Shown piece after piece: positions 7,725-15,950 of a stretch of 64,000 bases of DNA (the stretch's first letter is position 1; each line of letters starts with the position of its first letter). The notes beneath the pieces are model-generated. The model saw nothing but the letters and a program-made list of their open reading frames with translations. It made no database searches and was not told the origin of the DNA. This stretch comes from Haloarcula amylovorans (GTDB lineage: Archaea > Halobacteriota > Halobacteria > Halobacteriales > Haloarculaceae), in assembly GCF_004681185.1 (NCBI RefSeq), contig NZ_SRIF01000001.1, forward strand, positions 434,001-498,000, in the 5' to 3' direction. The position numbers were made by a program, and so were the translations under genes.

Positions 7725-8981
7725 ATGTCGGACGAGGTAAATCCCTTCGAGAGTTTGCAGGAGCAAATCGACGACGCCGCCGCCTATCTCGAGTACTCGC
7801 CGGACGTGCTCGACCGATTGAAACACCCCGAGCGCGTCTTGGAGACGAACCTCTCTATCGAGATGGACGATGGCTCTATCGAGGTGGTCAAGGCGTTCCG
7901 GTCACAGTTCAACGGCGACCGCGGCCCCTACAAGGGCGGTGTTCGCTACCATCCGCAGGTCTCCCGCGACGAAGTGAAAGCCCTCTCCGGATGGATGGTC
8001 TACAAGTGCGCCGCCGTCGGCATCCCCTACGGCGGCGGTAAGGGCGGTATCAGGCTCGACCCAGGCGAGTACTCCGCCGACGAGATGGAGCGTATTACCC
8101 GGTCGTTTGCCAAGGAACTCCGCCCGCTTATCGGCGAAGACCGTGACATCCCCGCGCCGGATGTCAACACCGGCCAGCGCGAGATGAACTGGATCAAGGA
8201 CACCTACGAGACCCTAGAGAACACGACCGAACCCGGCGTCGTCACGGGGAAGGCGAAAGATTCCGGCGGGAGCCTCGGTCGGGTGGAGGCCACCGGGCGC
8301 TCGGTGATGCTCACGACCCGCGAGGCGTTCGACTATCTCGGGAAGGACATCGAGGGCGCGACCGTCGCCGTACAGGGCTACGGGAATGCCGGCTCAGTCG
8401 CAGCGAAACTCGTCGAGGACCTCGGCGCGAACGTCGTCGCCGTCTCGGATTCCTCGGGCGCGGTGTACGACGCCGACGGCCTCGACACCAGCGCGGCGAA
8501 AGACCACAAGATAGAGACCGGCTCGCTCTCGGGGTACGAAGGCGCGAGCGAGGAACTCTCTAACGAGGAACTGCTGACGATGGACGTCGACCTGCTGATT
8601 CCGGCGGCGCTCGAAAACGCCATCGACGGTGACCTCGCGGAGGAAGTACAAGCGGACGTCGTCGTGGAGGCCGCCAACGGCCCGCTGACGCCGGAGGCCG
8701 ACGACGTGATGACAGAGCGGGAGGTCTCCGTCTTCCCCGACATCCTCGCCAACGCCGGCGGCGTCACCGTCTCGTACTTCGAGTGGGTCCAGAATCGTCA
8801 GCGCTTCTACTGGAACGAACAGCGCGTCAACGACGAACTCGAACGGATAATCACGGACGCGTTCGATGAACTCGTCTCCACCTACGAGAACACCGACGCG
8901 CCGAGTTTCCGCACCGCGATGTACGTCGTCGCCATCGAGCGAGTCGCCACCGCCGCCGAACAAAGTGGCATCTGGCCCTGA
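7725..8981 (+). CDS. gdhA: Glutamate dehydrogenase
   Basis: This 418-residue enzyme interconverts glutamate with 2-oxoglutarate and ammonia. The substrate-binding segment [12 protein letters not shown] contains the catalytic lysine loop. PAPDVNTG and a Rossmann motif [13 protein letters not shown] (NAD(P) binding) follow. The C-terminal [15 protein letters not shown] is typical of archaeal GDH. Length matches the hexameric 45-kDa class. Haloarchaea carry several GDH paralogues with NAD or NADP preference; preference is not resolved here. Nearby acyl-CoA genes are compatible with the methylaspartate cycle, which starts from glutamate. Confidence 0.95.
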   Translation: MSDEVNPFESLQEQIDDAAAYLEYSPDVLDRLKHPERVLETNLSIEMDDGSIEVVKAFRSQFNGDRGPYKGGVRYHPQVSRDEVKALSGWMVYKCAAVGIPYGGGKGGIRLDPGEYSADEMERITRSFAKELRPLIGEDRDIPAPDVNTGQREMNWIKDTYETLENTTEPGVVTGKAKDSGGSLGRVEATGRSVMLTTREAFDYLGKDIEGATVAVQGYGNAGSVAAKLVEDLGANVVAVSDSSGAVYDADGLDTSAAKDHKIETGSLSGYEGASEELSNEELLTMDVDLLIPAALENAIDGDLAEEVQADVVVEAANGPLTPEADDVMTEREVSVFPDILANAGGVTVSYFEWVQNRQRFYWNEQRVNDELERIITDAFDELVSTYENTDAPSFRTAMYVVAIERVATAAEQSGIWP

Positions 8982-9058
8982 AATCGGGCGCAATCGCCGC
9001 CTCGTCTCGAACGATGGCGGCCACGGGTATTTTGCCTTCGTCGTCCGAAAGGGTAGAT

Positions 9059-9550
9059 ATGGTCGTCTTCGAGCGAGAGGTCCGCGTGTCTGCGCCGCTC
9101 TCCGAGGTCTGGGCGTTTCATTCCACGAGCGACGGCCTCGTGGCTCTCACCCCCGATTGGATGCACCTCCGCGTCGAGGAGACGCGTGGGCCCGACGACG
9201 ACCCGAACCCCGAAGTGCTCGAAACCGGGTCGATAATCATTTCCACGGCCCGCCCATTCGGTGTCGGTCCGCGCCAGCGGTGGGTCTCGGAGATCGTCGA
9301 GCGTCAGTTCGACGAAGACGAGGGCAACGCCGTGTTCCGCGACGTGATGCGAGACGGGCCGTTCCCGAAGTGGGAGCACACCCATCGGTTCCGGGCTGAC
9401 GGCGACGACGCGACCATCGTTCACGACCGCGTCGAGTACGAGCTTCCGGGCGGTCCCTTCGGCCGCGCGGTGGGGCCGGTCGGTTTCCTCGGGATGGAGC
9501 CGGTGTTTCGGTACCGTCACCAGCGGACCAAAGCGCTACTGGAAGGCTGA
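9059..9550 (+). CDS. SRPBCC-fold ligand-binding protein
   Basis: This 163-residue protein begins FEREVRVSAPLSEVWAFHSTSDGLVALTP, the usual start of the START/SRPBCC (helix-grip) fold, and ends with GMEPVFRYRHQRTKALLE in the long C-terminal helix. Members bind hydrophobic ligands or act as polyketide cyclase or dehydrase-like proteins; some in this branch are called CDP-paratose 2-epimerase-like in annotations. No catalytic residues can be assigned. It is a single gene between gdhA and a flavoprotein gene. Confidence 0.82.
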   Translation: MVVFEREVRVSAPLSEVWAFHSTSDGLVALTPDWMHLRVEETRGPDDDPNPEVLETGSIIISTARPFGVGPRQRWVSEIVERQFDEDEGNAVFRDVMRDGPFPKWEHTHRFRADGDDATIVHDRVEYELPGGPFGRAVGPVGFLGMEPVFRYRHQRTKALLEG

Positions 9551-9551
9551 G

Positions 9552-9571
9552 CGGCGGCGTTCGCACCGCCG
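9552..9571. terminator. Short hairpin after the SRPBCC gene
   Basis: CGGCGG at 9552-9557 pairs with CCGCCG at 9566-9571 just after the stop codon at 9550. There is no strong T-tract immediately after it, so termination is only a suggestion. Confidence 0.3.
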
Positions 9572-9635
9572 AATCGGTCGTGTAAAAAGCCGACACAGCC
9601 GTGGCTTTATCCGACAGTGGGACCCAGTAGCGCCC

Positions 9636-10184
9636 ATGACGGACGTACTCGTCGTCGGTGGTGGTCCCGCCGGTCTGAGCGCTGCACTGTTCACCGCAAA
9701 GAACGGGCTGGACACCGTCGTCTATGACACCGACGAGACGTGGATGCACAAGGCCCACCTGTTCAACTACCTCGGCATCGACTCGATGGACGGCTCCGAG
9801 TTCATGGAAGACGCCCGCGATCAGGTCGAGGAATTCGGCGTCGACCTCCGCGATGGTGAAGTGACTGGGGTCGAAGAAGACGGCGATAGCTTCGTCGCCA
9901 CCGTCGACGGCGAGGACGTCGAAGCGCCGTATCTGGTGTTGGCGACCGGCGCGGACCGCGGACTCGCCGAGGAACTGGGTTGTGAGTTCGACGGTGACGT
10001 GGTCGACGTGAACGTCTCGATGGAGACTAGCGTCGAGGACGCCTACGCCACCGGCGCGATGTGCCGCGACCAGGAGTGGCAGGCCATCATCTCCGCCGGC
10101 GATGGCGGCGCGGCCGCCCTCGACATCCTCTCGAAGGAGGAGGGCGAGCACTTCCACGACTTCGACGTTCCGGACGACGCGTAG
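9636..10184 (+). CDS. Short NAD(P)/FAD-dependent oxidoreductase (thioredoxin reductase-like FAD domain)
   Basis: This 182-residue protein starts with VLVVGGGPAGLSAALFTAKNG, the FAD-binding Rossmann motif, and has LVLATGADRGL plus a late DAYATGAMCRDQEWQ segment that contacts flavin in the thioredoxin-reductase family. It is only about 60% of thioredoxin reductase length. It lacks the inserted NAD(P)H domain and the CxxC redox pair, so it is a flavin-domain-only relative. Such proteins are common in haloarchaea, and their electron partners are unknown. It overlaps the next gene by one base (TAGTG), indicating coupling. Confidence 0.85.
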   Translation: MTDVLVVGGGPAGLSAALFTAKNGLDTVVYDTDETWMHKAHLFNYLGIDSMDGSEFMEDARDQVEEFGVDLRDGEVTGVEEDGDSFVATVDGEDVEAPYLVLATGADRGLAEELGCEFDGDVVDVNVSMETSVEDAYATGAMCRDQEWQAIISAGDGGAAALDILSKEEGEHFHDFDVPDDA

Positions 10185-11089
10185 TGACCGACACCGGCTT
10201 CGCGGACTTCGACCCGTGGGTCGGCCTCGTCGTCGCGGTTCTCGCGGTCAGTACGAGCGCCATCCTCGTCCGGGCGAGCAACGCGCCGGCCAGCGTCGCG
10301 GCCTTCTACCGCGTGGCGATGACGACGCTCTTGGTAGTCCCGCTCGCTCTCTGGCGCGATCCCGACGCGTTTTCGAAACTCGCGCACCGGGACCTGCTGG
10401 CGGCCGCGGCGACCGGCGTTGCCCTCGCAGTCCACTTCGCCGCGTGGTTCGAGAGCCTCGCGTGGACCAGCGTCGCCGCCTCGGTGACGCTCGTGCAGTC
10501 CCAACCCCTATTCGTCGCCGTCGGCGCGTGGGCGTTGCTCGACGAGCGAATCACCCGCGGGACGACGGTCGGCATCCTACTGGCCGTTGGCGGCATCGTC
10601 GTGATGTCACTCAGCGAGCTGCTGGGCGGCGGCGTCGGCCCGCGACCGCTGTACGGCAACGCGCTGGCGCTCCTCGGGGGTGTGATGGCCGCCGCCTACG
10701 TGGTCGCCGGGCGGTCGCTCCGCCAGCGGTTCCCGCTGTTTCCGTACGTCACCGTCGTCTACGCTGTCGCCGCGGTCTGCCTGTTTGCGTTCGTCTTCGC
10801 CGGCGGCCACCCCCTCGTCGACTACCAGCCCCGCGAGTGGGTCCTGTTCTTCCTGATGGCCGTCGGCCCGGGCGTGTTCGGTCACACGGTCCTCAACTGG
10901 GCACTCGGCCACCTCGAATCCAGTCTCGTGAGCGTCTCGCTGCTCGGCGAACCCGTCGGGAGCGCGCTGCTGGCCTTTCTCTTGCTATCTGAAGTTCCGG
11001 GGACGTGGACGCTCGCCGGCGGCGTCGTGGTCCTCACGGGGATCGGCGTCACCGCGCGTTCCCGGGCCAGGGTCAGTAGCAGCACGTAG
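10184..11089 (+). CDS. EamA/DMT superfamily permease
   Basis: This 301-residue protein has about ten hydrophobic segments in two EamA repeats. The first repeat runs from AVSTSAILVRASNAP to ITRGTTVGILLAVGGIVVMSL. The second runs from LALLGGVMAAAYVVAGRSLRQ to GTWTLAGGVVVLTGIGV. The ends of the repeats show the LLDERIT and LLLSEVP motifs typical of the drug/metabolite transporter family. Substrate is unknown. It starts with GTG one base inside the previous stop codon. Confidence 0.9.
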   Translation: MTDTGFADFDPWVGLVVAVLAVSTSAILVRASNAPASVAAFYRVAMTTLLVVPLALWRDPDAFSKLAHRDLLAAAATGVALAVHFAAWFESLAWTSVAASVTLVQSQPLFVAVGAWALLDERITRGTTVGILLAVGGIVVMSLSELLGGGVGPRPLYGNALALLGGVMAAAYVVAGRSLRQRFPLFPYVTVVYAVAAVCLFAFVFAGGHPLVDYQPREWVLFFLMAVGPGVFGHTVLNWALGHLESSLVSVSLLGEPVGSALLAFLLLSEVPGTWTLAGGVVVLTGIGVTARSRARVSSST

Positions 11090-11181
11090 AAGGTGTCTAC
11101 AACTTCTCAGATAGGGTGATATTTTCAGCCAAAAAGATGGAACCAGCTGTTCAGTAAATATGCTAACTTAATACCAAGCTA

Positions 11182-11712
11182 CTACGCGATCGGGGCCCCG
11201 TGCTCGGCATGCCGGGAACTGAAATCTACGGTGTTCAGTTCATCCCATCCGGCGAGAGTGGCTTGTTCGTCCTCGTATACGTCAATGATATGTAGACCCG
11301 GATGGTCGAAAACAATTTCCGCGCGATCACCGAACTGCACACGGTTGAATTCCTCGCGTGTCGCCGTTGGATTGCGACACTCTCCATTCGCCCAGCAGAA
11401 ACCGATGACGTATCGTACGTCGTCGAACGTCGATTCAAGACGGTCAATTAGTTCATCCGTGATTTGTACGTCAGCGACCGAAGCCGCGATGGTTTGGTAC
11501 TCTTCAGCGACGCGACAATCTGGCTTGGTCTCGCCATCATATCCAGCGTAAAAGATGTTGTCACGGTAGCGCTCACCATCGTGACGCCACTCGACTTCGA
11601 CGATTTTGAACTGCAAGTACCCAGTTTTCGCAATTTCTAGGTTCGTGAGGCAACCGCTAAGGGAGGAACAGAGTCCGACTCCGGAGGCCAGAACCGCTCG
11701 TCGGGAAATCAT
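11182..11712 (-). CDS. Tat-exported lipoprotein of unknown function
   Basis: I do not recognise the mature part of this 176-residue protein. The N-terminus MISRRAVLASGVGLCSSLSGC has twin arginines at 4-5, a hydrophobic stretch and an LSGC lipobox at residues 18-21, so it is probably exported by Tat and anchored by a lipid on Cys21. The remainder is rich in Tyr, Asp and Glu with two further Cys (CWANGEC). Codons are visibly less GC-biased than those of its neighbours, and it is flanked by AT-richer gaps. It therefore may be a recent acquisition. Confidence 0.7.
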   Translation of the reverse strand: MISRRAVLASGVGLCSSLSGCLTNLEIAKTGYLQFKIVEVEWRHDGERYRDNIFYAGYDGETKPDCRVAEEYQTIAASVADVQITDELIDRLESTFDDVRYVIGFCWANGECRNPTATREEFNRVQFGDRAEIVFDHPGLHIIDVYEDEQATLAGWDELNTVDFSSRHAEHGAPIA

Positions 11713-11874
11713 ATTCTACGGTTACTATACCACTCAAATAAATGCTTCCACGCTTGTAGTTCTGGAAACCCAGATACTGGAGAATTCACTCGGGCTATGG
11801 TGAATACCAGACTATACTGAGCAAACAAGGTTTCGACAGGCTCATTTCGTTCATCTATCGGTGCCGTAACTGGC

Positions 11875-11888
11875 CGGGGCTTTCTGGC
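11875..11888. repeat. 14-base motif shared with 51955-51968
   Basis: CGGGGCTTTCTGGC occurs here and again, identically, at 51955-51968. Both copies are in AT-richer intergenic DNA flanking small lineage-specific genes. It could be the edge of a mobile element or a shared regulatory word. Two short copies do not prove either. Confidence 0.35.
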
Positions 11889-11928
11889 TGGTTGTGCCGT
11901 AGTCAAAACCGCTTGTCCGCTAACTCAC

Positions 11929-12726
11929 TCAGCTAGCGTACTGTTCGATAGCGCCTCGGATGGCCCCCGCGTCGAAGTCATGGTCCGGGCGGATGTTGAC
12001 GAAGTCTAAGAACTCGTCGGCGTCGAGCAGTTCCTCGGCGGTGTACTGCCGGGCCGCCGCGTCGACTGCCGTGTGCGCGCCGACGAGCGGTTCCAGCGCG
12101 CCCAGTGCACAAGCGATGTCGTAGGCCCGTGCGTCGGCGATGGCCTCCTCGCGGACGCTGGTCGCGTCGATGAAGTACAGTTCGTCGTCGGCGACGAGGA
12201 CGTTCTCAGAGCGAAAGTCGCCGTGGGCGAGGCCGTCCTCGTGCATCCGGTGGAGGTAGTCGAACACCGTCGGCGCGTGGCGTTCGACGGCCTCGGGCGG
12301 CAGGTCGTCGAGCGTGGCGAAATCCTGCAGGTACTCGAAGACGAGCACGCCCATCCCGTTGTGCTCGAACGCTTCGATGGGTTCGGGCGCGTTCACGCCT
12401 AACTCCCGCATCCGCTCGGTCGCTTCGAGTTCGTGCTGGGCCATCTGGGCGGGGGTCCCGAAGTGCTCGAAAAAGCCCTCGGTGCCCGAAGAGAACGCGC
12501 CGATGTTCCGTCCGGTGGTCAACAGCGCGTGGACCAGCGAGTTCTGTTGGGTGATGAGTTTGACGAACCAGCGGTCCTCGACGACGAACGGCGTCGAGAG
12601 CCAGTTGTCCGCCTCCAGAAAGACGATGCGGCCAGACGACTCGCCGTAGCGGTTGAGCACCGCGCGAGCGACACCTTCCAGTTGCTCCCACGGGACTGTC
12701 CCGCGGAGGAACCGACGAAACGCCAT
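11929..12726 (-). CDS. RIO/Bud32-like protein kinase or phosphotransferase
   Basis: This 265-residue protein carries the catalytic core of kinase-like phosphotransferases. HGDFRSENVL resembles the catalytic loop (HGDLxxxN), and ELYFIDATS supplies the metal-binding Asp equivalent to DFG. Upstream, WFVKLI may hold the ATP-contacting Lys and HELEATERMREL the helix-C Glu. Fold-level similarity is to RIO, Bud32 and aminoglycoside phosphotransferase families. Substrate is unknown. Position 12726 (ATG, MAFRRFLRG) is preferred over a far longer open frame that overlaps the divergent regulator gene. Confidence 0.78.
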   Translation of the reverse strand: MAFRRFLRGTVPWEQLEGVARAVLNRYGESSGRIVFLEADNWLSTPFVVEDRWFVKLITQQNSLVHALLTTGRNIGAFSSGTEGFFEHFGTPAQMAQHELEATERMRELGVNAPEPIEAFEHNGMGVLVFEYLQDFATLDDLPPEAVERHAPTVFDYLHRMHEDGLAHGDFRSENVLVADDELYFIDATSVREEAIADARAYDIACALGALEPLVGAHTAVDAAARQYTAEELLDADEFLDFVNIRPDHDFDAGAIRGAIEQYAS

Positions 12727-12843
12727 TGGATAGGACGAGGGGAGGGCGGCGGATAGCGCTTGTGTCCGGTACCATCGTCTCCGAGACGCGGGATGGGGCC
12801 GCGACGGAGAAACTGCTACGTTCGTAGCCGTCCAAGTGAGAGC

Positions 12844-13503
12844 ATGAGCGTCATCCTCGAGTTCTCGATTCCCGCCGCGGAATTCCAACTTGGCGAAGTT
12901 CTGTCGGGTTCGCCGGATATGCACCTCGAACTCGAACGAATCGTTCCGACCGGGGACATGGTCATGCCTTTCATCTGGGCGACCGGCGACGACCACGACA
13001 CATTCGCGAAGATGGTGCGCTCTCACGTCAGAGTTCGCGAGTTCGTCGAACTAGATTCCCTCGACGAGAGCAAACTGTACCGAATCGTATGGACGGAATT
13101 TCCGACGGACCTGATCGAGGGAATCTCTAAGGCGGACGCAGTAATTCTCGAAGCCCACGGCGACGGAGAGTGGGTGTTCCGGTTACGATTTCCTGACCAC
13201 GAGCGGCTCACGGTGTTTCACAACTACGTCATCAAGCACGACATTCCGATTACCGTCGAACGAACGTACACGCTGACCGAGACGACCGAGCGCGGCCATC
13301 GGTTCGACCTCTCGCAAGAACAGCGCGAGGCGCTCGTTCTCGCGCTTGACCGAGGCTACTTCGAGACACCCAGCGAAACGAGCCTCGGCGAGTTAGCCGA
13401 GGAACTGGGTATTAGTCGCCAAGCAGTTTCGACTCGAATCCGGCACGGCAACGAGAAGATACTTCGAGGAGTGCTGCTCTCGTCGGACGAGATGTACGAA
13501 TGA
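12844..13503 (+). CDS. Bacterio-opsin-activator-type HTH regulator
   Basis: This 219-residue protein has the two-part architecture of haloarchaeal HTH_10 regulators. An N-terminal sensory region of about 150 residues begins MSVILEFSIPAAEFQLG. The C-terminal helix-turn-helix (about 160-215) contains REALVLALDRGYFETP and SLGELAEELGISRQAVSTRIRHG. The family includes the Bat regulator of bacterio-opsin genes, but most members lack known targets. It has no PAS or GAF domain. The start ATG at 12844 lies in the divergent promoter region shared with the kinase-like gene. Confidence 0.88.
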   Translation: MSVILEFSIPAAEFQLGEVLSGSPDMHLELERIVPTGDMVMPFIWATGDDHDTFAKMVRSHVRVREFVELDSLDESKLYRIVWTEFPTDLIEGISKADAVILEAHGDGEWVFRLRFPDHERLTVFHNYVIKHDIPITVERTYTLTETTERGHRFDLSQEQREALVLALDRGYFETPSETSLGELAEELGISRQAVSTRIRHGNEKILRGVLLSSDEMYE

Positions 13504-13563
13504 CAAAAAGGGGTTGATTGGTCAACGATAGCGCCCAACAATCGGTGACTGGTAGCCCCTACT

Positions 13564-13917
13564 ATGGATAGTCGGCCACCCGATAGCCGTGTGTTCGAGG
13601 CCTTCGCAAACCGGTATCGCCGCCAGCTATTGCTCGCCTTGTTCACTGCCAACCCACAGAACGACGACGATATCGACCCACTCAACCTCCTGCGAGAGAG
13701 CGAGACGGAAGACGATCCCGAAGTTACGCGTGTCACTCTGCGCCATGTCCATCTCCCGAAGCTCGCCGACTCGGGATTTATCGAGTGGGACCGAGAGTCG
13801 GGCGAAATCTCGAAAGGCCCCGACTGGGAGCAAATCGCTCCGATTCTCCGATTGTTACACGAGCATCGGGACGAACTACCCGACGAGTGGCTGTTGAAGC
13901 CGCTTACGGACGAGTGA
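13564..13917 (+). CDS. Winged-helix regulator (DUF7344-like)
   Basis: This 117-residue protein is of the small haloarchaeal winged-helix type. It begins with SRVFEAFANRYRRQLLLALF, the usual first helix, followed by EVTRVTLRHVHLPKLADSGFIEWDRESGEI, which corresponds to the recognition helix and wing. It resembles DUF7344 or ArsR-type regulators. No metal-binding cysteines are present. It ends about 40 bases before an acyl-CoA dehydrogenase gene on the same strand, and may regulate it. Confidence 0.75.
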   Translation: MDSRPPDSRVFEAFANRYRRQLLLALFTANPQNDDDIDPLNLLRESETEDDPEVTRVTLRHVHLPKLADSGFIEWDRESGEISKGPDWEQIAPILRLLHEHRDELPDEWLLKPLTDE

Positions 13918-13958
13918 GTCCCACATGGTATTTGATGGCAGAGCGCGTAGACGACGCT

Positions 13959-15104
13959 ATGGAGTTCGACCTCCCGGACGAGCACCGACTGATGCGCGAC
14001 TCGGTGCGGGACTTCTGCGAGAACGAAATCGCCCCGATTGCACAGGACATCGAGGACGAACACCGGTTCCCCGCCGAGGTGTTCGACGAACTCGGGCAAC
14101 TGGACGTGATGGGCGTCCCCATCGACGAAGAGTGGAGCGGACTGGGCGGCGACCAGTTGATGTATGCGCTGGTCTGTGAGGAACTGGGCCGCGTCTCGGG
14201 TTCGATTGGTCTCTCGTACGCGGCGCACGTCTCGCTCGGTTCGAAACCGATCGAGTCGTTCGGCACCGACGCCCAGCGAGAGCGATGGCTCGAACCGCTC
14301 GCGCGGGGCGACCATCTCGGGTCGTGGGCGCTGACCGAACCCGGGAGCGGCAGCGATGCCAGCGACATGGACACCACGGCAGTGCGAGACGGTGGTGAAT
14401 ACGTCTTGAACGGCACTAAGCAGTTCATCACGAACGCGAACGTCGCCGGTTCTATCCTCGTCAAGGCCGTCACGAACCCTGGCGCGGGCTATGACGGCAT
14501 CTCTACCTTTATCGTCTCGCCCGAGGACGACGGCTGGGAGGTGACGACGGTGTGGGAGAAGATGGGGCTGAATGCCTCGCCGACCTGCGAACTCCAGTTC
14601 GACGACTGCCGGATTCCCGAAGACCGCTTGCTCGGCGAGGAGGGCGACGGCTGGGACCAGACCAAGCGGACGCTGAACGGCGGGCGCATCTCCATCGCCG
14701 CGCTCTCGGTCGGGTTGGCACAGGGCGCATACGAAGCCGCCAAATCCTACGCCACCGAACGCGAGCAGTTCGATCAACCCATCTCGAAGTTCGACGCGGT
14801 GCGGGACAAGATCGTCGAGATGGACCGCAAGATAGAGCGCGCTCGGCTGCTCACCCACAAGGCTGCGGCGGCCTACGACGCGGGTGACACCGACGACCTC
14901 ACCCGCCTCGCCGCGCTGGCGAAACTCGACGCCAGCGAAATCTGCCGCGAGGTCGCCGAAGACGCCGTGCAGGTGCTGGGTGGCTACGGTTACACCACCG
15001 ACTTCGCGCCCCAGCGGTTCTATCGCGACGCGAAACTGATGGAGATCGGCGAGGGGACCAGCGAGATTCAGCGGTTGGTCCTCGGCCGCGAACTCGGTCT
15101 CTGA
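13959..15104 (+). CDS. Acyl-CoA dehydrogenase
   Basis: This 381-residue flavoenzyme is complete. The N-terminal helical domain begins MEFDLPDEHRLMRDSVRDFCE. The central beta domain has GSWALTEPGSGSDASDM and the FAD-contacting KQFITNANVAG. The C-terminal domain ends YRDAKLMEIGEGTSEIQR, with the catalytic Glu of EGTSEIQ. Length and ordering are those of short/branched-chain acyl-CoA dehydrogenases. An in-frame ATG eight codons upstream (13935) is an alternative start. The DUF7344-like gene just upstream could be its regulator. Confidence 0.94.
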   Translation: MEFDLPDEHRLMRDSVRDFCENEIAPIAQDIEDEHRFPAEVFDELGQLDVMGVPIDEEWSGLGGDQLMYALVCEELGRVSGSIGLSYAAHVSLGSKPIESFGTDAQRERWLEPLARGDHLGSWALTEPGSGSDASDMDTTAVRDGGEYVLNGTKQFITNANVAGSILVKAVTNPGAGYDGISTFIVSPEDDGWEVTTVWEKMGLNASPTCELQFDDCRIPEDRLLGEEGDGWDQTKRTLNGGRISIAALSVGLAQGAYEAAKSYATEREQFDQPISKFDAVRDKIVEMDRKIERARLLTHKAAAAYDAGDTDDLTRLAALAKLDASEICREVAEDAVQVLGGYGYTTDFAPQRFYRDAKLMEIGEGTSEIQRLVLGRELGL

Positions 15105-15203
15105 GTACGGATAGTCACCGGATACGTCCCACGTTCGTCCGTTCACTACTCACCGAACGCTCCGACCAGAAAGCCTATGCGTCGAGGCACGGCCTGACAG
15201 CGC

Positions 15204-15440
15204 ATGGGTCTGGACGTGCTGCCGCTACCGGACGAAGACACCCTCGACCAACTCGCCGGATTCACGGGCGTGGGCTGGACCACCTCTCTCTTCGGGTTTC
15301 TCACATCAGCTATCGGGTACGGCAACAGCGTCGTCACCCGGGTCGCGGCCGACCCGGTGTCGCTGCTGTACGTCGGCGTGGTGTTCTTCCTCGCGACGCT
15401 CGGGTTGGACCGCCTCGCCGGCGTCGTCGCCGAGGACTGA
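15204..15440 (+). CDS. Small hypothetical membrane protein
   Basis: This 78-residue protein begins MGLDVLPLPDEDTLDQLAGF and has one clear membrane segment near the C-terminus (PVSLLYVGVVFFLATLGL, about 53-70), plus a weakly hydrophobic middle. I do not recognise a family. It is preceded by its own intergenic gap and faces the convergent uspA-like gene. Confidence 0.6.
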   Translation: MGLDVLPLPDEDTLDQLAGFTGVGWTTSLFGFLTSAIGYGNSVVTRVAADPVSLLYVGVVFFLATLGLDRLAGVVAED

Positions 15441-15476
15441 CGCGGCGTCACGGCCGCTCACGCTCCACTCTGTCTC

Positions 15477-15887
15477 TCACTCCCCGTTGTTCGGAACGAT
15501 AGTGACCGGCACGTTTGCCGCGTCCACGACGGCGAAGGCGGCGTTCCCCGATGCCAATCGGCCGGCGAGCCCCTTTGACTCGTGGCCCATGACGATGTGG
15601 GTGATATCGACGTCGGCGGCCACCTCCAGTAGCTCGTGGCCGACGCGGGTCCCCGGGCGCGGTCCCGACCGACCGACGTGTTCGAGCGAGACGGTCCCGA
15701 CCACGGCCTCGTCGACGAGGCGCTCTCGGATCTCGTCTCGCACCTGTTTGGCGTCCGCGTCCGCGAACTCCTCGCTCACCAAGTGGACGATGTACAGTTC
15801 TTCGTCCAGTCCGCGACCGAGTCTGATGGCGGTGTCGAGAACCCCCTCGGACGTGTGGTCGTCGTCGATGGCCACGAGGATGGTCAT
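15477..15887 (-). CDS. Universal stress protein (UspA family)
   Basis: This 136-residue protein starts MTILVAIDDDHTSEGVLDTAIRLG and ends with IVMGHESKGLAGRL ... AAFAVVDAANVPVTIVP, the usual ATP-binding style end of UspA domains. The phosphate-binding glycine motif (G-2x-G-9x-G-S/T) appears modified, since SGNAAF replaces GSVS/T, so nucleotide binding is uncertain. These proteins are induced in stress and modulate partner proteins. It lies upstream of nothing obvious on its own strand; the RtcB-family gene follows on the same strand side. Confidence 0.88.
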   Translation of the reverse strand: MTILVAIDDDHTSEGVLDTAIRLGRGLDEELYIVHLVSEEFADADAKQVRDEIRERLVDEAVVGTVSLEHVGRSGPRPGTRVGHELLEVAADVDITHIVMGHESKGLAGRLASGNAAFAVVDAANVPVTIVPNNGE

Positions 15888-15950
15888 ACACGGTCCAACG
15901 GTTCCCGCCGATATAGCGATTTCCGCCCGAAGAATTTCGGCCTCGAACGG

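Noticed and set aside
13356..15146. Minus-strand frame of 596 codons opposite the regulator and acyl-CoA dehydrogenase genes
   Set aside because: It crosses two unrelated genes and an intergenic gap, and its predicted protein shows no domain; it is the antisense shadow of genuine genes.
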